The notes under the pieces: model-generated
Told to the model about the DNA's origin: nothing
What the model saw: only the letters and a program-made list of their open reading frames with translations
The model's database searches: none
Assembly (NCBI GenBank): GCA_937934465.1
Contig: CALGZO010000003.1
Location: 1 to 5,023, forward strand
From: an uncultured Fimbriimonadales bacterium
Lineage (GTDB): Bacteria; Armatimonadota; Fimbriimonadia; Fimbriimonadales; GBS-DC
Length of the DNA: 5,023 nucleotides
Reading direction: 5' to 3'
Program-made: the position numbers and the translations under genes
Shown here: in pieces, positions 1 to 5,023 of the stretch
Position numbering within the stretch: the stretch's first letter is position 1
How the letters are laid out: the number at the start of each line of letters is the position of its first letter

Positions 1-47
1 AACGACAACGCCCTCACACCCAGTATCGTCTGCCGTCGTCTCATCAT
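1..47 (-). CDS. N-terminus of an unidentified protein, cut by the left window edge
   Basis: Only about 15 codons are visible. They read MMRRRQTILGVRALSL if the last, incomplete codon is assumed to be Leu. The start is well supported: a near-perfect Shine-Dalgarno (AGGAGGT, 59..53) sits 6 nt before the ATG at 47..45, and a second ATG follows directly at 44..42. The basic start (three Arg in a row) running into ILGVRALSL could be the n-region of a signal peptide or membrane anchor, but that is inference from very few residues. It starts inside the still-open frame of the upstream sigma-factor gene, in a different frame, so the two are probably cotranscribed and perhaps translationally coupled. 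A gene next to a sigma factor is often its anti-sigma or target, but nothing visible identifies this one. Confidence 0.55.
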   Translation of the reverse strand, partial: MMRRRQTILGVRALS

Positions 48-612
48 CGGTTACCTCCTGTGTTGGTCTCGGAAGCCCCTGTGGGGCACTTCCACTATAA
101 TTAACGACACGAGACCCCCGATTTCTAGGGTCATATCCGAAATATTTCACGAAACGCGCCTGCAACTCCTGCCGATAGGCGTACACCGTGTTCACGCTCA
201 CTCCCAGGTGCTCGGCAATCTCGGCAGGCGTGTACCCCTCGCCCAGCAGCTCCAAAGTCCGACGCAGATAGGGCGGCAGCGTGGCATAAAACCGCTCGGC
301 GTCGTCGTTCTCAATCGCCGTTTGCATCGGGGTGGGAGCGCAGGCGTGGGCGTGTTGTAGGCAGGCGCAGTACTCGGCTTCTAAGCGGCGGCGTCGGGCA
401 AGCGTGCGCAGGTGTTCGGCGACGACATCCCGTGTGAGCAGGCGCAGGAGCCTTGCATCGGGCGTCAGTTCGTCCCACGGGTATACGCCGCGTCGGTGGT
501 GGTAGCGCAGCAGAATATCGCAGGCGCAGGCTTCGGCGTCGTCGTGCGCCACACCTGCACCCAAGCACAAGCGCGCAAGGCGCGCAAGCCACTCCCCAGG
601 CATCGTTGCCAT
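1..612 (-). CDS. ECF-like RNA polymerase sigma factor (sigma-70 region 4 HTH), 3' end outside window
   Basis: This is probably an alternative sigma factor that directs RNA polymerase to a small promoter set. At least 204 codons are open from ATG 612 to the left edge. The start is chosen for its GGGGAGG ribosome binding site 6 nt upstream; an in-frame ATG at 603 is the alternative. Residues 8-76 resemble a short region 2: the acidic DDAE at 24-27 fits region 2.1/2.2, and the LRTLARRRR stretch at 68-76 fits the basic end of region 2. A linker follows, then residues 105-158 form region 4. There, LPPYLRRTLELLGEGYTPAEIAEHLGVSVNTVYAY contains a clear helix-turn-helix at about 128-148. Region 2 is short at its N-terminus compared with usual ECF factors. 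The linker has a Cys/His cluster (82-91). After about residue 160 the sequence loses similarity to sigma factors and its codon use changes. A LuxR-type HTH regulator is the main alternative. Confidence 0.72.
   Translation of the reverse strand, partial: MATMPGEWLARLARLCLGAGVAHDDAEACACDILLRYHHRRGVYPWDELTPDARLLRLLTRDVVAEHLRTLARRRRLEAEYCACLQHAHACAPTPMQTAIENDDAERFYATLPPYLRRTLELLGEGYTPAEIAEHLGVSVNTVYAYRQELQARFVKYFGYDPRNRGSRVVNYSGSAPQGLPRPTQEVTDDETTADDTGCEGVVV
53..59 (-). promoter_or_regulatory. Strong Shine-Dalgarno for the gene starting at 47
   Basis: AGGAGGT on the minus strand lies 6 nt before ATG. The whole initiation block GGAGGTAACCGATG (58..45) matches the one before the sigma gene (GGAGGCAACCGATG, 623..610) at 13 of 14 bases. 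This argues that the site is a real start although it lies inside an open frame. Confidence 0.75.
65..116 (-). repeat. Nested inverted repeat / RNA hairpin just upstream of a ribosome binding site
   Basis: Outer arms GGTCTC (116..111) and GAGACC (70..65) pair perfectly. Inside them, GGAAG (93..89) pairs with CTTCC (75..71), and CCCC (86..83) pairs with GGGG (79..76) across an ACA loop, leaving a 2-nt TG bulge. The 5' side holds an unpaired AT-rich segment (110..94). In the minus-strand transcript the structure ends 5 nt before the Shine-Dalgarno of the gene starting at 47. It has no T-run after it, so a classical intrinsic terminator is unlikely. A translation-coupling or 5' regulatory element, or a small inserted palindromic repeat, are the plausible readings. 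Confidence 0.5.
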
Positions 613-639
613 CGGTTGCCTCCCCAAAGCGATGCAGAG

Positions 640-648
640 AGTATACCA
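640..648 (-). promoter_or_regulatory. Extended -10 promoter for the sigma-factor gene
   Basis: On the minus strand, TGGTATACT (648..640) fits an extended -10 element (TG-N-TATACT). No good -35 box is visible 16-18 nt upstream (TCCATA at best), which is tolerated by extended -10 promoters. Transcription would start near 633, giving a leader of about 20 nt that contains the GGGGAGG ribosome binding site. A second TATACT lies further upstream at 673..668. Confidence 0.4.
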
Positions 649-649
649 C

Positions 650-675
650 TTGTCCCCCTGCGTATGGAGTATAAT
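650..675 (+). promoter_or_regulatory. Candidate plus-strand promoter for the mreD-gdh-GH38 unit
   Basis: A perfect TATAAT at 670-675 stands out in GC-rich sequence. The best -35 candidate is TTGTCC at 650-655, but the spacer is only 14 nt, so the -35 is doubtful. Transcription would start near 682, which rules out a translation start at ATG 632 for the mreD-like gene and supports a start further downstream. The element lies back-to-back with the minus-strand promoter. Confidence 0.4.
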
Positions 676-757
676 ACCAGCTGGAGGGAGGCTCGCTATT
701 CCCAGATTGCACTACGATTATGAGCGTGTGCAGCCGCCGTGGCTCACGCGGTTTGTG

Positions 758-1267
758 ATGTCAGGCGGCTGGGCGCGTGCGCTGCGCTGGCTGATACTGG
801 TTGTGGCGGCGGCGGTGGCGCAAGGCGTGTGGGCGCATCCGTTGCGAGTCGGTTTGGCAACGCCCGATTTCCCACTGCTCATCTTGGCGTGCATCGCGCT
901 GCTGACCAACCCGAACACGGCGGCGTGGGCAGGCTTTCTCACGGGGCTGCTGCACGCGAGTATGCTCGAACAGACGGTGGGTAGCCTGGTGATTAGCCGA
1001 ACGCTCGCGGCGACCGCCGTCGCCTACCTGCCGATGCTCCTCTCCAAACGCCATCCGTTCAGCATCGTCCCCGCCGTGATTGCGCTGACCCTGCTCGCGC
1101 AAGGCATGCTCTACCTCGCTGCGCCCACCCTCTCTGGCGGCGCATTCTGGCAGGGAACTCTGGGGAGCATGGTGTATAATATAACTTTGGCGATACCCGT
1201 CTACTGGCTTGTCCAGCGCGTCGTACCGCCCGAATTAGACGACGAGCCGCTTTTATGGAACAACTAA
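758..1267 (+). CDS. mreD: Rod shape-determining protein MreD-like membrane protein
   Basis: MreD is an integral inner-membrane protein of the Rod (elongasome) complex that works with MreB, MreC, RodA and PBP2 to guide lateral wall synthesis. The 169 residues from ATG 758 match the family's usual length. About six hydrophobic segments are visible, near residues 8-26, 36-50, 54-68, 74-95, 101-122 and 136-155. The family-like core is ATPDFPLLIL at 34-43 (Pro-Asp at 36-37), followed by GFLTGLLHA at 59-67; many MreD proteins carry Asp where this one has His66. The frame stays open upstream to ATG 632, with TTG 707 and GTG 728 also possible. No start has a good ribosome binding site, so 758 is chosen because it begins just before the first membrane helix and lies downstream of the likely promoter. 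Unusually, neither mreB nor mreC is next to it: glutamate dehydrogenase follows 39 nt later. Another small polytopic protein is possible. Confidence 0.68.
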   Translation: MSGGWARALRWLILVVAAAVAQGVWAHPLRVGLATPDFPLLILACIALLTNPNTAAWAGFLTGLLHASMLEQTVGSLVISRTLAATAVAYLPMLLSKRHPFSIVPAVIALTLLAQGMLYLAAPTLSGGAFWQGTLGSMVYNITLAIPVYWLVQRVVPPELDDEPLLWNN

Positions 1268-1290
1268 CAACGATGTGTGGTACTAAGTTT

Positions 1291-1296
1291 AGGAGG
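1291..1296 (+). promoter_or_regulatory. Shine-Dalgarno that sets the glutamate dehydrogenase start
   Basis: AGGAGG lies 10 nt before ATG 1307. An in-frame GTG at 1277 would add ten residues, but this ribosome binding site would then be inside the coding region, so 1307 is preferred. Another ATG lies at 1319. Confidence 0.7.
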
Positions 1297-1306
1297 CATC
1301 ACTGCA

Positions 1307-2587
1307 ATGGCGCAGACCATGATTGAACACGAACGCCATACGGACGAGAGCAGCGCGTATGCGATTGCGATTCGCCAGCTGGAGGCGGCGGCGCACTACT
1401 TGAACCTCGACCGAAGCCTGCTGGAGGTGCTGAAGCACCCACGGCGCGAGTTGATTGTGAACTTCCCTGTGAAGATGGATGACGGCTCCATCCGCGTCTT
1501 CACGGGCTATCGCGTGCATCACAACCCGGCGCGCGGTCCCGCAAAAGGCGGCATCCGCTACCACCCCGAAGTCACCTTAGACGAAACGCGCGCGCTGGCG
1601 ATGTGGATGACTTGGAAATGCGCTGTAGTCAATATCCCCTACAGCGGCGCGAAGGGCGGCGTGGTGTGCGACCCCAAACGCCTCTCCATCCACGAACTGG
1701 AGAACCTCACCCGACGCTATATCACCGAAATCTCGATGATGATTGGTCCCGAATCGGACATACCTGCGCCCGATGTCGGCACGAACCCGCAGGTGATGGC
1801 GTGGATTATGGACACCTACTCCATGCACAAGGGCTACACGGTGCCTGCGGTAGTGACGGGCAAGCCGATTGCGATTGGCGGCTCGGAAGGGCGACTGGAA
1901 GCCACAGGGCGCGGCGTGATGGTGATGGCATATGAGGCGCTCAAGCGGATGGAGCGTTCCCTGGAAGGCGCGTCGGTCGTCATTCAGGGCTTCGGGAATG
2001 TCGGCTCAGCGACCGCGAAGCTGATGCACCAGGCAGGCGCGAAGGTTATTGCCATCTCCGATGTGCGCGGCGGTATCTACAACCCAAACGGACTGAATAT
2101 CCCTGCCTTGCTGCACTGCGCCGGGCGCGACGGCTGTATCCAAGCCTATCGTGACGCTGAACTTATTACCAACGAGGAGCTGCTCGAGCTGCCCTGCGAT
2201 GTGCTGGTTCCTGCCGCGCTGCACGGCGTGATTACTGCCCACAACGCCGAGCGTATCAAAGCCCGCATCATCGTGGAAGCGGCGAACGGTCCTCTAACCC
2301 CTGACGCCGACGCTATCTTGGACGAGATGGGCGTCGTGGTCGTGCCCGACATCCTCGCCAACGCGGGCGGCGTGGTCGTCTCCTACTTCGAGTGGGTACA
2401 AGACCTCCAAGCCTTCTTCTGGGAAGAGGATGAGGTGAACCGCAAGTTGGAGAAAGCCATGCGCCGCAGCTATGAGTATGTCGTGCAGACCGCCGAGCAG
2501 AACAAGGTGAACCTGCGCATGGGCGCGTACATCATCGGCGTCAAGCGCGTGGCGGAAGCCACCACCATTCGCGGCATCTATCCCTGA
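1307..2587 (+). CDS. gdhA: Glutamate dehydrogenase (Glu/Leu/Phe/Val dehydrogenase family)
   Basis: This cytoplasmic enzyme interconverts L-glutamate with 2-oxoglutarate and ammonia using NAD(P). Its 426 residues are the normal size for the hexameric bacterial/archaeal class. The N-terminal domain carries the three key lysines: K80 in GPAKGGIRYHP, K104 in MWMTWKCA, and catalytic K116 in YSGAKGGV. The catalytic aspartate is D156 in PAPDVGTN. Their spacing (24, 12 and 40 residues) equals that of K89, K113, K125 and D165 in Clostridium symbiosum GDH. The Rossmann domain follows, with GFGNVG at 228-233. S359 (SYFEW) matches the residue that, with K80, binds the substrate side-chain carboxylate, which favours glutamate over leucine, phenylalanine or valine. 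D252 after the second strand occurs in both NAD and NADP enzymes, so the cofactor is undecided. The gene starts 39 nt after mreD and ends 3 nt before the GH38 gene. No truncation or frameshift is seen. Confidence 0.96.
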   Translation: MAQTMIEHERHTDESSAYAIAIRQLEAAAHYLNLDRSLLEVLKHPRRELIVNFPVKMDDGSIRVFTGYRVHHNPARGPAKGGIRYHPEVTLDETRALAMWMTWKCAVVNIPYSGAKGGVVCDPKRLSIHELENLTRRYITEISMMIGPESDIPAPDVGTNPQVMAWIMDTYSMHKGYTVPAVVTGKPIAIGGSEGRLEATGRGVMVMAYEALKRMERSLEGASVVIQGFGNVGSATAKLMHQAGAKVIAISDVRGGIYNPNGLNIPALLHCAGRDGCIQAYRDAELITNEELLELPCDVLVPAALHGVITAHNAERIKARIIVEAANGPLTPDADAILDEMGVVVVPDILANAGGVVVSYFEWVQDLQAFFWEEDEVNRKLEKAMRRSYEYVVQTAEQNKVNLRMGAYIIGVKRVAEATTIRGIYP

Positions 2588-2590
2588 ACG

Positions 2591-5023
2591 ATGGCGACCC
2601 GACAACCACTCTACTACACCTTCGGCAACCACATGCACTGGGTCGATATGGAGTGGCTGTGGGGCTATAGCGTGCTGCCCGACTCGGCGCGCGATATGTT
2701 GCGCTTCTGTCGCGAGACGGGCGCGAAAGGCAACCTGAACTTCGACGGGGTAGGCTACGAACGCCTCGCCGCTGAAGCTCCCGAAGTGCTGGAAGAGCTC
2801 AAGCATGCGCTTCGCGCGGGGCAGATCGAAATCGTGGGGGCGTCCTACGGTCAGCCCTACGGCTTATTTCACGGGGGCGAGTCGAACATTCGGCAACGGG
2901 TGTACGGTGTGCGTGCGGTGATGCGCCTGCTGGGGGTGCGCCCGCGCGCCTTCTGGGAGGAGGAGTTCGACTTCTTCCCGCAGTTGCCTCAGATGTTGCG
3001 CGGCGTCGGCTTCGAGTACGCCTGCCTGTTTTATCAGTGGACTTGGCACACGCCGTATGTGCCGTTCGAAGACGCGCCCGCCATCTGGTGGGAAGGTCAG
3101 GACGGCTCGCGCTTGCTGACCGCCCCGCGCCACCCGCTGAACCTACACCAGTGGCCCGAAGATTTTATGCTGCTGCTGGACAGCCCCGACCTGCGCGCGA
3201 TGGCGATGCCGTGCATCGTGCAGTGGCTGGAGCTGATGCCCTCGCCCGACTGGATGTGCCGCGCCGAGCTGATGATTCCGCCCCTGCAGCAGCTCCAAGC
3301 GCGCTCGGAGTTCGAGTTGCGCTTCGTGACGCTCTCGGAGTTTCTGGAGCAGGCGCGCGCCTATGCCCAACCCCGTCGCTACACGCTCAGCGAGGTGTTT
3401 CATGGCATGAGCTTGGGCAAAAACGGCGATCGGCTCCGACGCTACAGCCACACCGCCGAGCGGCAACTGCTGAGCGCGGAGAGCCTCTCCGCCGTCGCAG
3501 GGCTGTTCGGACGCCCCTATCCCCACTGGGATGTGTATCCCGCGTGGGAGTTGGACGAGGCGTGGCGCGAGCTACTCGCCGCGCAACACCACGACAACGA
3601 CGAGTGCGAGGGACTGTGCGGGCATGTGGGCGCGACTTCCTATCAGCGGAGCATCGCGCTCAGCCGCCATGTGCAGGAGCGCACCCTCAAGCACCTCGCC
3701 CGACGCGCTTGTGGGCGCGTGCTGGTGTATAACCCGCTGGGCTGGGCGCGCGACGGCGTCGTCCACGCGCCCGATGGCAGTGTGCGGCTCGTGCGCATGC
3801 TGCCGCCGCTGGGCTACCGCACCTACCCCGACTGGCACGCCCTGCCCACTGCGCCTGACTGTACCCTCCACGAAACCGAACAGAATCTCGTACTCACACG
3901 CGGCGAACTGCGCGTGACAATCGATAAACAGCGCGGCGTGATTAGCCAAATCTACACACGCGAGTTTCCTGAGGGCGCGCTCGCCGAGCCTATAGGACAA
4001 CTGGAGATGCGCCGCGATGGGCAGATTGAACGGTTTGAACAAGTGGAATCGATTGCCTACGCAGGGGGGCAGGTGTGCATCCAACGCGCAGGTCGGTCAG
4101 GCTGCCAAATAGAGATTCGCGTTTCGCTCGCCCCTGAGCGCGACGCCGTCGATATCTTGTACCAGACCTTTCGCCTGCCGCGCCCTGATGGGGGCGTCGC
4201 AGGCGCGCTCAAAACTACCCTCGTGCCGAACCTGACCCACTACACGCTCATCCACGACCATCCCTACGGCGTCAGCGCGATACATCCTCGCGGAGCCTAT
4301 CTGCGCAAGTATCCAACGGGCGACTGGATGACCTCGCCCCAAGTGTTCGAAGAGGTGCAGAACCCATTCACCGCGCTCAGCCTGTTGGATTTCGATGACG
4401 GCGAGCGCGGGCTACTCTACCTGCACGACGGCAGTCAGGCGTTTCTCAAAGGCGATACGCAGGTCTACAACATCCTCACGATGTACGACCCTTGGGACGA
4501 GGACTACTTTGGGCAGGAGTTGACAGCGCGTGTGCGCATCGCGCCGCACGGTGTGCTTTCCCACGCCGCGCGCTGGCGATACGCGCAGGAGTTCCTGCGC
4601 CCACTGCTGACGAGCGACAGCGACACCCCTGAAGGCGATTTGCCCAGCGAGTGGCGCACCGCATGGTGCGACGCGCCGAATGTGATAATAACCGCCCTCT
4701 ACCGCGAGTCGGAGCCGTACGCCGGGATGCGCTTAGACCCCTACGCAGGGCGGGGGATGGAGTTTCCGTATGTGCTGCGTCTGGTGGAGTGGGACGGCGC
4801 GGCGTGTGAGGCGACAGTGTGCGTGCGAGGCGAGGTCGCAGCGGCGTTCCGCACGAACTTGCTCGGCGAGCCGATAGCGTCTCTCGCCGTCGAACACGAT
4901 ACGGACGGCTTGCCGCTGAGCCGTATCCGCCTCGAAGTGCGCCCCTACGAAATCGCCACGCTCTATCTGGATATCGTGCAGGGGCGCAAACAGCCGCGCC
5001 ATTTAGACGCCTATCGCCATGTG
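2591..5023 (+). CDS. Glycoside hydrolase family 38 (alpha-mannosidase-like), C-terminus just outside window
   Basis: This is probably a cytoplasmic, metal-dependent retaining glycosidase acting on alpha-mannosides or related glycans; no signal peptide is present. At least 811 codons are open to the right edge. Residues 1-230 form the GH38 catalytic barrel, with HMHWVDMEW at 14-22 as the first motif, GGESNIRQ at 95-102, and WEEEFDFFPQLPQML at 122-136. Residues 240-350 fit the three-helix middle domain, ending in QHHDNDECEG (332-341), where the HHD is the family's conserved metal-binding histidine motif. From about 430 on there is a long beta-sandwich region. The PYEIATLYLDI stretch near the end suggests only a few tens of residues are missing. 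The active-site motifs depart from canonical GH38 (HxxD rather than HxD; Glu/Asp-rich segment at the nucleophile site), so substrate and even activity are uncertain. The start lies 3 nt after the gdh stop without a clear ribosome binding site, which suggests translational coupling. Confidence 0.85.
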   Translation, partial: MATRQPLYYTFGNHMHWVDMEWLWGYSVLPDSARDMLRFCRETGAKGNLNFDGVGYERLAAEAPEVLEELKHALRAGQIEIVGASYGQPYGLFHGGESNIRQRVYGVRAVMRLLGVRPRAFWEEEFDFFPQLPQMLRGVGFEYACLFYQWTWHTPYVPFEDAPAIWWEGQDGSRLLTAPRHPLNLHQWPEDFMLLLDSPDLRAMAMPCIVQWLELMPSPDWMCRAELMIPPLQQLQARSEFELRFVTLSEFLEQARAYAQPRRYTLSEVFHGMSLGKNGDRLRRYSHTAERQLLSAESLSAVAGLFGRPYPHWDVYPAWELDEAWRELLAAQHHDNDECEGLCGHVGATSYQRSIALSRHVQERTLKHLARRACGRVLVYNPLGWARDGVVHAPDGSVRLVRMLPPLGYRTYPDWHALPTAPDCTLHETEQNLVLTRGELRVTIDKQRGVISQIYTREFPEGALAEPIGQLEMRRDGQIERFEQVESIAYAGGQVCIQRAGRSGCQIEIRVSLAPERDAVDILYQTFRLPRPDGGVAGALKTTLVPNLTHYTLIHDHPYGVSAIHPRGAYLRKYPTGDWMTSPQVFEEVQNPFTALSLLDFDDGERGLLYLHDGSQAFLKGDTQVYNILTMYDPWDEDYFGQELTARVRIAPHGVLSHAARWRYAQEFLRPLLTSDSDTPEGDLPSEWRTAWCDAPNVIITALYRESEPYAGMRLDPYAGRGMEFPYVLRLVEWDGAACEATVCVRGEVAAAFRTNLLGEPIASLAVEHDTDGLPLSRIRLEVRPYEIATLYLDIVQGRKQPRHLDAYRHV

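Larger units (their letters stand above)
613..757. other. Divergent intergenic region between the sigma-factor and mreD-like genes
   Basis: These 145 nt separate the two divergent genes and hold the promoter-like sequences of both directions (listed separately). There is also a purine-rich GGAGGGAGG at 682-690 on the plus strand. That block looks like a Shine-Dalgarno but is too far (about 16 nt or more) from any in-frame start (TTG 707, GTG 728, ATG 758) to be an ordinary one. No tRNA or small RNA structure was recognised. Confidence 0.55.

Noticed and set aside
65..116. Intrinsic terminator for the sigma gene
   Set aside because: The hairpin is strong enough, but no T-run follows on the minus strand (it is followed by AACACAGGAGG), and the plus-strand side also lacks one.
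311..712. Minus-strand 133-codon open frame over the sigma gene
   Set aside because: It is a different frame of the same strand as the HTH-bearing sigma gene. Its product is an Arg/Pro/Cys-rich, low-complexity shadow with no recognisable domain, and its start lacks a ribosome binding site.
632..757. N-terminal extension of the mreD-like protein to ATG 632
   Set aside because: The extra 42 residues do not resemble MreD. The ATG has no ribosome binding site and lies upstream of the likely TATAAT promoter element.
1277..1306. GTG 1277 as glutamate dehydrogenase start
   Set aside because: It would place the AGGAGG at 1291-1296 inside the gene and add ten residues (MVLSLGGITA) not expected for the family.
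2294..2806. Minus-strand 170-codon frame across the gdh/GH38 junction
   Set aside because: It is antisense to two strongly supported genes, spans their boundary, and is His/Ala/Val-rich as expected for a GC-rich shadow frame.
3037..3732. Plus-strand 231-codon frame inside the GH38 gene
   Set aside because: Its Ala/Arg/Pro-rich composition is typical of an out-of-frame reading of GC-rich DNA, and the overlapping GH38 frame has recognisable motifs throughout.
3572..4084. Minus-strand 170-codon frame inside the GH38 gene
   Set aside because: It is an antisense shadow of the GH38 reading frame with no domain recognised and no ribosome binding site or promoter evidence.
1..5023. CRISPR array, tRNA/rRNA, transposase, toxin-antitoxin or prophage content
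   Set aside because: No regularly spaced repeats, no tRNA-like cloverleaf, no transposase or integrase motifs and no small paired toxin-antitoxin frames were seen on either strand.

Overview
The window is GC-rich, densely coding bacterial chromosome with no tRNA, rRNA, CRISPR array, insertion sequence or phage gene visible. The gene content (an atypical ECF-like sigma factor, an MreD-like protein away from mreB/mreC, a hexameric-type glutamate dehydrogenase and a divergent intracellular GH38 protein) and the codon bias would suit a free-living heterotroph of a deep-branching, possibly thermophilic phylum. Armatimonadota is my best guess from general familiarity, with low confidence, and nothing in the sequence proves it.

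Layout. Two transcription units diverge from an intergenic region at about 613-757. Leftward (minus strand) lies a small sigma-70-family gene. Its frame stays open from 612 to the left edge. A second minus-strand gene starts inside it at 47 behind a very good ribosome binding site. Just before that second start (65-116) is a compact nested inverted repeat in a stretch whose base composition looks less coding than the rest. Rightward (plus strand) are an MreD-like membrane protein (758-1267), glutamate dehydrogenase (1307-2587, all key catalytic residues present) and a GH38-type alpha-mannosidase-like protein (2591 to the right edge). The last two are separated by only 3 nt. Almost every base is assigned; the only gene-free gaps are 145 nt (613-757) and 39 nt (1268-1306).

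How they may work together. The three rightward genes are co-directional, closely spaced and lack visible terminators between them, so they are probably cotranscribed. Glutamate dehydrogenase would link amino-nitrogen and 2-oxoglutarate metabolism, and the GH38 protein would act on mannose-type or related glycans inside the cell. A functional link between them is only inferred from spacing. The leftward pair resembles a sigma factor followed by a partner gene (regulator or exported protein), but the partner is cut off after 15 codons.

Most notable points: non-canonical metal and nucleophile motifs in the GH38 protein; a Cys/His cluster in the linker of the sigma factor; and the structured, overlapping junction between the two minus-strand genes. 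I do not see a clearly new multi-gene system here.
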